12,868 bases of DNA from an uncultured Lachnospiraceae bacterium (GTDB lineage Bacteria; Bacillota; Clostridia; Lachnospirales; Lachnospiraceae): the NCBI GenBank assembly GCA_910585465.1, contig CAJUEW010000036.1:1-12868 (forward strand). The letters are read 5' to 3'. Below the pieces are notes generated by a model. The model was not told where the DNA came from, made no database searches, and worked only from the letters and a program-made list of their open reading frames with translations. How positions within the stretch are numbered: the first letter of the stretch is position 1; each line of letters opens with the position of its first letter. Shown here in pieces: positions 7,955 to 12,868 of this stretch. Made by a program: the position numbers and the translations under genes.

Positions 7955-9826
7955 TTAGATTGCTTGCAAATTTGCCAGTTGGCGTAGCTTGTTCAGCTTT
8001 GCCTTCTGTTTGTAGGTAAGTTGCAGTTGTGAAAGGTAAGCCTTAATTGTTTCTTCTTTTGTGGCGTGTAGCAATCGGTGTATATCCTTGTGTAGAATAA
8101 TCAAGTTCTCGTATCTGTCGTTTCCGCCTTGACTGACAGGCTTTTTATGGTGACAATGAATTTCGTGCAACGCCAGTATTTGTCCTGTTATTGCACATTT
8201 TCCGTATTGTGCCACATAGAGAGAAATTCGGTTATCCATATACTCAACACTTCTACCAACTTCCTTTGTTCTCATAAGTAGGAGCATAGTATTGGTGTCT
8301 ATGCCAAGATTTTTATGAATTTCCTGCCTATCCTCTGGGGTGTATTTACACACCGTTTTTTTCTTCCACATGGGATTCTTGTGCTTGATATATGCCACAG
8401 GCACTAAAGGCTTTCCGCTATAAAATCGGATTTGTTTGCTCTGTCCATATTTCTTTTCGATGAACAATGCACCTTTGTAATCTCCCTTTGTAGCAAGTGC
8501 CTTTCGCTTTAACTGACTTAATTTCACAACATCGACTTCTCGTCCCATATCTGCAAAATCCGAACTTACACAGGTCGCAATCTGAAAATAATTGTGCATA
8601 CCCATAACCATCGAGTTATACTCATTGATGAGCTTTGCTCGTTCTTCATCGTTTTTAGGATGTGCTATCTTTCTGATTTGACCCTTCAGCTTGTCCGTTT
8701 CTCGTTGCTTTGCCTTGTCACGTATATGCGACTTAACAACATAGGACGACCCCTTTTTCATTAGGGTGAGCTTAAATCCCAGAAATTCCGAATAGCCCTT
8801 TTTCAAATTAACGATTTTTGATTTTTCTTCGCTCACTTCCAACTTCAAGCGGTCATGAAGCCACGCTTTTGTTGCTTCATACGCTCTGTTGGCATCCTTT
8901 CGGTTAGAGCAAAATATCTTAAAATCGTCTGCATACCTTACCATGTGCATTTCTTTTAGACCAGATTTGCGAAATGCGTCATAAGCTCGTCCTCTGTGAG
9001 TAGCACCTGTTTTCGTGATATGGTCACGAATATTGTGAGCAGGCTGCTTCTCCCACTGGCTCGCTATCCACCAATCCAATTCATTCAGAACAATATTAGA
9101 AAGAAGTGGTGATAAGATTCCGCCTTGCGGTGTTCCTTTCTGTGGATAAATTGTTTCTCCATTGGGTAAAACAATCGGAGCCTTCAGCATTTCTTTTACT
9201 ACACATAGCAATTTCTTATCCCGTATTCCCATATTCCACATCTGTTTTATTAACTTGCTGTGATTGACATTATCAAAGAATCCTTTAATATCAATATCCA
9301 CAACATAGTGCAGATGGGATTTCTGCATAAACGCATATGCTTGTGCAATGGCGTGTTCTGCCGACCTGTTTGGTCGAAATCCATTACTTCTGTCACTAAA
9401 TTTAGCCTCACAGATAGGTTCAAGAATCTGTAACATACATTGTTGGACTATCCTATCCCATATCGCAGGGATACCAAGCGGTCTTAACTTTCCGTTCGGT
9501 TTTGGAATTTCAACTCTTCTAACTGCTTTGGGTTTGTACCATTGGAGTTTCTTTCTGACAATTTCAACAAACTTTGTTTCAGGTATATTTTCAATATCCT
9601 TAATCGTCAGCCTGTCTATTCCGCTTGTATTGCTTCCAGAATTGCGTTTTATATTTCGATACGCAAGGCGAATATTTTCCTCGCTCTCGATAAGGGGCAT
9701 AAGATTGTTGAAAACCTTTCCTCGCCCACTATCCGCATACAACATATCAAGCGTATTTTGTAGGTCGTAATACTCCAAATGGCGTAATTTTGAGTTCTTT
9801 TTCTGCTTCGTAGTTGTCACAGGCAT
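7955..9826 (-). CDS. ltrA: Group II intron reverse transcriptase/maturase/HNH endonuclease
   Basis: This 623-residue intron-encoded protein stabilises the folded intron for splicing and carries out retrohoming. The reverse transcriptase domain spans about residues 60-345. It includes IPKPNGKLRPLGIP (107-120), FSDRSNGFRPNRSAEHAI (143-160), DIDIKGFFDNVNH (177-189), TPQGGILSPLLSN (232-244) and the catalytic MVRYADD (295-301, aspartates 300 and 301). Maturase domain X is around 346-430 (GFKLTLMKKG, then YNSMVMGMHNYF). A basic DNA-binding linker leads to a C-terminal HNH endonuclease: Cys544, HEIHCHHKKP (554-563), ENLIILHKDIH (573-583). The start follows GAGAGGAGGAG directly before the ATG. Length and domain order are normal for a full LtrA-type protein with endonuclease, and no motif is lost. 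It is expressed from the unspliced host transcript or an internal promoter. Confidence 0.97.
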   Translation of the reverse strand: MPVTTTKQKKNSKLRHLEYYDLQNTLDMLYADSGRGKVFNNLMPLIESEENIRLAYRNIKRNSGSNTSGIDRLTIKDIENIPETKFVEIVRKKLQWYKPKAVRRVEIPKPNGKLRPLGIPAIWDRIVQQCMLQILEPICEAKFSDRSNGFRPNRSAEHAIAQAYAFMQKSHLHYVVDIDIKGFFDNVNHSKLIKQMWNMGIRDKKLLCVVKEMLKAPIVLPNGETIYPQKGTPQGGILSPLLSNIVLNELDWWIASQWEKQPAHNIRDHITKTGATHRGRAYDAFRKSGLKEMHMVRYADDFKIFCSNRKDANRAYEATKAWLHDRLKLEVSEEKSKIVNLKKGYSEFLGFKLTLMKKGSSYVVKSHIRDKAKQRETDKLKGQIRKIAHPKNDEERAKLINEYNSMVMGMHNYFQIATCVSSDFADMGREVDVVKLSQLKRKALATKGDYKGALFIEKKYGQSKQIRFYSGKPLVPVAYIKHKNPMWKKKTVCKYTPEDRQEIHKNLGIDTNTMLLLMRTKEVGRSVEYMDNRISLYVAQYGKCAITGQILALHEIHCHHKKPVSQGGNDRYENLIILHKDIHRLLHATKEETIKAYLSQLQLTYKQKAKLNKLRQLANLQAI

Positions 9827-10505
9827 CTCCTCCTCTCGGATTTGATTTTCTTTGTCATACTCGAAGCTGTGAATGTTTACTTTGTTATTATTTGATAATC
9901 ATAAACGGCTAATGGCTGTTCCTCCGTTTCCATTACAGAAACATCAACGGTCGTGCCATTGCTCTCACAGAAAACTCACGCAGTTATGATTTCCTGCATT
10001 AACTAACCTTTGGTTAGCTTTTCTGCTTTCCTCGTTCCAACAATTCTATCTATACATATATCCGTAGGTGTCCTCTCTGAGCCTGTATGCTTGATACCGC
10101 CTGTAACGGCATAGGGAATTTCATATCTTCGATTCTTACTTTTCCCCACATACTATCCGTTCGGATAACTGCACATTTCTATACAGCCTACTTATAGACC
10201 CTTACATTCAAGGATTCGTCAGACTTTTTACAGTCATTCTCACCATAGATATTTTGTAGACCTCCGGCATATAGGCTACACCATCCACCGCTGGACAGCT
10301 TTCGTTACATTTGTTTTCACATCTGCAAGACGGTAGCTCTCTGCCGACTTCACCGAGCTTCTGAACATCTGCCTTTTGAGCAGAGCCAGTCGGAGTATCA
10401 AGGTTGGCGTTTCTGGGCGTTACCCCATCATTCCACCAATCGAATTATTAGTTTGCAAATATTCTGTTTCACCTGCCTTTCAAAATTTGCACCTAAGCTT
10501 TTCAC
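9827..10505 (-). ncRNA. Group II intron 5' ribozyme domains (I-III, start of IV)
   Basis: About 680 nt without a gene, matching the length expected for domains I-III. On the minus strand it contains hairpins such as CTAACC-AAA-GGTTAG (10003-10017). It also holds a candidate EBS1 loop: the hairpin GACT-GTAAAA-AGTC exposes TAAAAA(G) at 10224-10230, about 295 nt from the intron 5' end. This could pair with the exon end TTTTTTG through A-U pairs and terminal G-U wobbles. The exact domain borders cannot be placed without folding. Confidence 0.8.
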
Positions 10506-10522
10506 TTAGGAACGAGTCGCAC

Positions 10523-11312
10523 CAAAAAAATAGTCGTGGATAAGGAAATTGTGCTTGTCATACTGCCTGTCAGACACTTTATATTGTCCGAAAGGCACAT
10601 TCCCCACCGCCACATCAAAAAAGTCATTGGGATAGCTGGTATTTTCAAAGCCTGTTATCTGAATGTCCGCATGAGGGTAGAGCTGTTTTGCGATGCGCCC
10701 GGTAATCCCGTCAAGCTCCGCCCCGTACAGCCTGCTTCCCTGCATTTCCTCCGGCAGACAGCCATAGAAATTTCCAATTCCGGCAGCGGGATCTAACACA
10801 TTCCCTCTGGTGAATCCCATTTTCCCCACTGCGTCATAGACTGCCTGAATGATGACCGGGCTTGTATAATGGGCATTTAGGGTGCTTTCCCTTGCGGAAG
10901 CGTATTCTTCCGGGGACAACAGGCTCTTTAATTCCCGATATTCATTCGCCCAGTTCGCTTTGGAAGAATCAAAGGCATCGGCAAGACCGCCCCATCCCAC
11001 ATATTTTGCTAAGACCTCCTGTTCCTCCGGCGTTGCGGTGCGGCGCTCCCCCTCTATCTTTTCGAGGGTTCGTATGGCTTCCACGTTCTGCCGGAACTTC
11101 TCTTTCAGCGCAAATCCTTTCCCGGTGTTTTCGGCTTCATTGAATGAGATATGGTAATTCGATGCGCCGGACTTGTCTATTTCCGGCTCTTTTTCTAATA
11201 CTTTTTCTGGTGATTTTTCCGGTTCTGCTCCTGTTTCCCCTGTCAGCGCTTCCACATCGCCCATGACCTGACGGATAAACGGATCGTTCTCTAAGGCATT
11301 TTCATCTACAAG
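10523..11312 (-). CDS. Methylase-domain part of the giant gene, upstream of the intron
   Basis: This continues the same frame as the 487-residue N-terminal part, directly after the in-frame TAG. The first ATG after that stop is at 11262-11264 and lacks a Shine-Dalgarno sequence, so independent initiation would be weak. Counting from that ATG, a polar linker is followed by a conserved region (ATPEEQEVLAKYVGWGGLAD) and an N6-adenine methylase core: SAM-binding motif I NVLDPAAGIGNF (155-166) and motif IV NVPFG (222-226, in place of NPPY, as is usual in this family from memory). The exon ends in IHDYFF plus the first base of an alanine codon at 10523. If unsplised, translation reads GATRS and stops at 10506, producing a methylase fragment cut after motif IV. 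Confidence 0.88.
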
Positions 11313-11315
11313 CTA
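11313..11315 (-). other. In-frame amber stop inside the giant gene
   Basis: The minus strand reads GAC GGG TAG CTT GTA GAT. Coding potential is continuous on both sides in one frame. A single C-to-T change from CAG would create it, and glutamine would fit the local sequence. The other stops in this window that I checked (relaxase, helicase, tnpV-like, reverse transcriptase and small downstream gene) are TAA or TGA. Confidence 0.85.
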
Positions 11316-12776
11316 CCCGTCCACGATTCCCGCTTTTTCCAGATGCTCCCGGACTGCCTGTGTGTCAATGTCGGAGAAATCATCTTTTTCAGCGGTATCT
11401 TTTGTTTCTGCAACAGTTTCCGGATCTTTTTTTTCGAGTGAGGAAAAAGAAAGACCGGACAATGATTCCCCACTGTCCGGCTCTGCCAGTTCCTTATTTT
11501 CAGTTATTTCCTCATTTACAGACTGTATACCAGCTCTTTCAGCACGATTTCCTCCGCCGAGTGCCTGATGCTGTTCATCATCCCCACCCATTTCATCTGA
11601 TCGGCTGCTTTCAGTTCCTCCGTCACGCCCTCCGCTTCTGCCATCTGCGCTGTCAGAATCTCCATCCTCTGCTCTGCCTGTTCCTGAATGGACAAAAGAT
11701 GCTCTTTCAGCTTCCCATTCAGCAGAAGTCCGGTGTAGATTCCCTTTTTGTGTTCCTGTAAATAATTTTTCCTCATCAGTCCGTATTTCGTCAGTGTTCC
11801 CTCTGGCTGTTCGTCCATCTGCAGCATCGGTATCATGTAATCCCCGTTCTTCTCGTAATTCAGATTCATCATATTTTCCCCTTTCCCCGGCATTTCCGGT
11901 CGGTGTGGTAAATTGTACGTCCTCCGCTTCTCTTTCACGCTTTAAAGCATTATAGCGTGTATCAGAGGTATTTGCAAGTCCTTTTTCCACAAAATTTTTT
12001 GATGCTTCATTTCTGGCATATTCCTTGTCATATGCCCCGATTGCCTTCCCAATCTCCATAAGCACAGGCATGGATAAATCAGATATACTGTCCCCGATAT
12101 GTGACAGTGTTTTTACTGTATTAAATTCATGGATATAAGGGAACTGGATTTCCTCTGCCAGCTCTGCATCCTCCATGCCGCACCGCTTTAAGACCGTATA
12201 GGCGATGCTGTCCGCCAGCGTTTCCCGGACACGCACAGCGATATTCAGTCCGTCCAGTTCCTCCAGAAAACTGCCCTCTTTCAGATATTCCATGTCCGAA
12301 GCGAGCTTCCCATAACAATCCTGTGCAATCCGGGCAGCAATCTCCCTGATCCTGTCCGTAAACCCGGCTTCTTTGTTGGTATCCCCGTAAATCCCTTCCA
12401 GACAGTCAAGCACCGCTTCCTGATGTTCTTCCCTCATCTCCCATAACTGCGGGAAACGCCCGATGCGCCTTGCCTTATGTACGTCCGATATGTCAAAAAC
12501 GTACCGCAGTCCGGTATAAGGACTCCCTTCTTCATCAATCAGGGCAATCCCTTTTGCCCCTTTATTTACCCAGCAGTGCATTTTTTCATTCCAAATCTCT
12601 ATGGAAGCACAGGCGGCTGCATCCGGTTTTTGGGCATAGATAAGGAGCTGGTCTTTGAACGGGTATTTGTAGAGCCTTGATGCTGTGTTTAAATATTTCT
12701 TCCAGCTTTCTTCATTCCTCGCCACTTCCCTTGATGTTTCTGCGGAAAGTGCAGAGATTAAATCATATTTCCTCAT
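11313..12776 (-). CDS. N-terminal part of the giant methylase-helicase (ArdC-N-like), ends at TAG
   Basis: This 487-residue N-terminal part opens with MRKYDLISALSAETSREVAR. Residues about 30-100 (YPFKDQLLIYAQKPDA, then WVNKGAKGIALID) resemble the ArdC-N/LtrC-type single-strand-DNA-binding region that heads many conjugation-linked polyvalent proteins. Residues 100-290 are helical and conserved-looking but unnamed. Residues 290-475 form a low-complexity linker rich in Gly, Arg, Asp, Glu and Ser; 302-420 of it overlap the tnpV-like gene in another frame. The ATG at 12776 follows a strong GGAGG (12783-12787) at six bases. The frame ends with KAGIVDG and TAG. The next codons continue in frame (LVDENALENDPFIRQV), so this is a nonsense interruption of a longer protein, or conceivably readthrough, rather than a natural end. 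Confidence 0.88.
   Translation of the reverse strand: MRKYDLISALSAETSREVARNEESWKKYLNTASRLYKYPFKDQLLIYAQKPDAAACASIEIWNEKMHCWVNKGAKGIALIDEEGSPYTGLRYVFDISDVHKARRIGRFPQLWEMREEHQEAVLDCLEGIYGDTNKEAGFTDRIREIAARIAQDCYGKLASDMEYLKEGSFLEELDGLNIAVRVRETLADSIAYTVLKRCGMEDAELAEEIQFPYIHEFNTVKTLSHIGDSISDLSMPVLMEIGKAIGAYDKEYARNEASKNFVEKGLANTSDTRYNALKREREAEDVQFTTPTGNAGERGKYDESELREERGLHDTDAADGRTARGNTDEIRTDEEKLFTGTQKGNLHRTSAEWEAERASFVHSGTGRAEDGDSDSADGRSGGRDGGTESSRSDEMGGDDEQHQALGGGNRAERAGIQSVNEEITENKELAEPDSGESLSGLSFSSLEKKDPETVAETKDTAEKDDFSDIDTQAVREHLEKAGIVDG
11516..11872 (-). CDS. tnpV: TnpV-like protein encoded inside the giant gene in the +1 frame
   Basis: A 118-residue protein resembling TnpV (transposon-encoded protein of Tn4451-type elements, function unknown). 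It reads MMNLNYEKNGDYMIP at the N-terminus, then KYGLMRKNYLQEHKKGIYTG, LLLNGKLKEHLLSIQEQAEQ, AEGVTEELKAADQMKWVGMM and SAEEIVLKELVYS, which together follow the family from end to end at its usual length. The frame is open from 11938, but I prefer the ATG at 11872 because AAAGGGGAAAAT precedes it as a good ribosome binding site, and because homology as I recall it starts there. The gene lies wholly within the linker of the giant gene, shifted by one base on the same strand. The hydrophobic, regular sequence is in this frame; the host frame is low complexity. The family match is from memory. Confidence 0.72.
   Translation of the reverse strand: MMNLNYEKNGDYMIPMLQMDEQPEGTLTKYGLMRKNYLQEHKKGIYTGLLLNGKLKEHLLSIQEQAEQRMEILTAQMAEAEGVTEELKAADQMKWVGMMNSIRHSAEEIVLKELVYSL
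11876..11887 (-). promoter_or_regulatory. Ribosome binding site for the overlapping tnpV-like frame
   Basis: The minus strand reads GGGGAAAGGGGAAAAT before ATGATG. The AAGGGG core is well placed, about six to eight bases from the start. It decides the start at 11872 over the open-frame start at 11938, which lacks such a site. Confidence 0.55.
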
Positions 12777-12782
12777 GGTAAA

Positions 12783-12787
12783 CCTCC
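12783..12787 (-). promoter_or_regulatory. Shine-Dalgarno of the giant gene
   Basis: The minus strand reads ACGGAGG, then TTTACCATG. GGAGG lies six bases from the ATG ending at 12776, fixing the start of the giant protein. Confidence 0.8.
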
Positions 12788-12817
12788 GTTTCTTATTTTT
12801 TTGTAATTTTAGACAAT

Positions 12818-12854
12818 AAAAAAGGCGGCTATGGTTCGTTCATAAGCCATTGCC
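12818..12854 (-). terminator. Probable terminator upstream of the giant gene
   Basis: On the minus strand GGCTTATG (12841-12848) pairs with CATAGCC (12827-12833) with one bulge, extended by GGC/GCC, followed by six T (12818-12823). It would end, or attenuate, transcription from the gene lying beyond the window. The short remainder to 12868 may hold the 3' end of that gene, but no frame can be assigned. Confidence 0.6.
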
Positions 12855-12868
12855 ACCAGTGACGGTAA

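Larger units (their letters stand above)
7799..10522 (-). mobile_element. Group II intron with LtrA-type ORF, inserted in the helicase gene
   Basis: A 2724-nt intron on the same strand as its host gene. The 5' end is GTGCGACTCG, matching the GUGYG consensus, and follows an exon ending TTTTTTG. The 3' end is ATCGCTAT, with domain V at 7848-7881 and domain VI at about 7799-7834. The ORF at 7955-9826 lies in domain IV, leaving about 700 nt for domains I-III. Joining 10523 to 7798 gives G+CA, an alanine codon, and the protein junction HDYFF-A-KTLDKVRPGG. The two exons together total 6534 nt, an exact multiple of three. The boundaries are therefore supported by ribozyme signals, reading frame and protein continuity. 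With reverse transcriptase, maturase and HNH all present, the intron looks mobile and splicing-competent. Its base composition is more AT-rich than the flanking exons, which fits a foreign insertion. Confidence 0.92.

Noticed and set aside
10506..10522. Codons GATRS as the natural C-terminus of a short methylase
   Set aside because: They lie within the conserved 5' end of the group II intron (GTGCGACTCG), so they are read only from unspliced message.
11873..11938. Longer start for the tnpV-like gene
   Set aside because: The extra 22 residues are basic and unlike TnpV, and the start lacks a Shine-Dalgarno, whereas the ATG at 11872 has one.
12777..12868. Possible end of an upstream minus-strand gene
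   Set aside because: Too short to choose a frame; the visible hairpin plus T-run is better explained as a terminator.
1..12868. CRISPR array, IS element or integrase gene
   Set aside because: No regularly spaced repeats, transposase or tyrosine/serine recombinase motifs were found on either strand; the only autonomous mobile unit visible is the group II intron.

Overview
The window is part of a conjugative or mobilizable element of a Gram-positive gut anaerobe, most likely a Clostridia/Lachnospiraceae-type host. The reasons are the relaxase/MobC pair, the giant methylase-helicase protein and the TnpV-like product, all families I associate with Tn1549/CTn-like integrative elements, together with strong AGGAGG-type ribosome binding sites and AT-rich spacers. 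No species marker is present.

Layout. At 77-124 (minus strand) lies the 3' part of a tRNA-Gly(GCC), from the anticodon stem to the acceptor stem, without its 5' half. This is the usual scar of integration into a tRNA 3' end, so the element probably extends rightwards from there. A gene-free stretch follows, ending in a cluster of four hairpins (417-606) that is the best oriT candidate. Then come mobC (622-1014) and a MOBP-type relaxase (986-2617) on the plus strand. The spacer 2618-2957 ends in a bidirectional terminator, where the plus-strand mob genes meet the minus-strand genes head to head.

The rest is a minus-strand operon read from 12776 down to 2958. It is dominated by one giant gene (about 2177 codons when spliced): an ArdC-N-like N-terminus, a long polar linker, an N6-adenine methylase domain and a SNF2-type helicase. 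The gene is interrupted twice. A single in-frame TAG (11313-11315) separates the N-terminal 487 residues. A 2724-nt group II intron (7799-10522) with an intact reverse transcriptase/maturase/HNH protein sits in the methylase domain. Removing the intron at the boundaries proposed here restores the reading frame and a sensible FF-A-KTLDKV junction. A small uncharacterised cysteine-containing protein (2958-3506) follows the helicase.

The most unusual observation is a second reading frame inside the linker of the giant gene. The +1 frame at 11516-11872 encodes a complete TnpV-like protein of about 118 residues with its own Shine-Dalgarno sequence, while the giant gene reads the same DNA as a low-complexity Gly/Arg/Asp/Glu/Ser linker. 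This looks like overprinting. Functionally, MobC and the relaxase would process oriT, the methylase-helicase would act in DNA protection or unwinding during transfer, and the group II intron is a passenger whose splicing is required for the full-length helicase.
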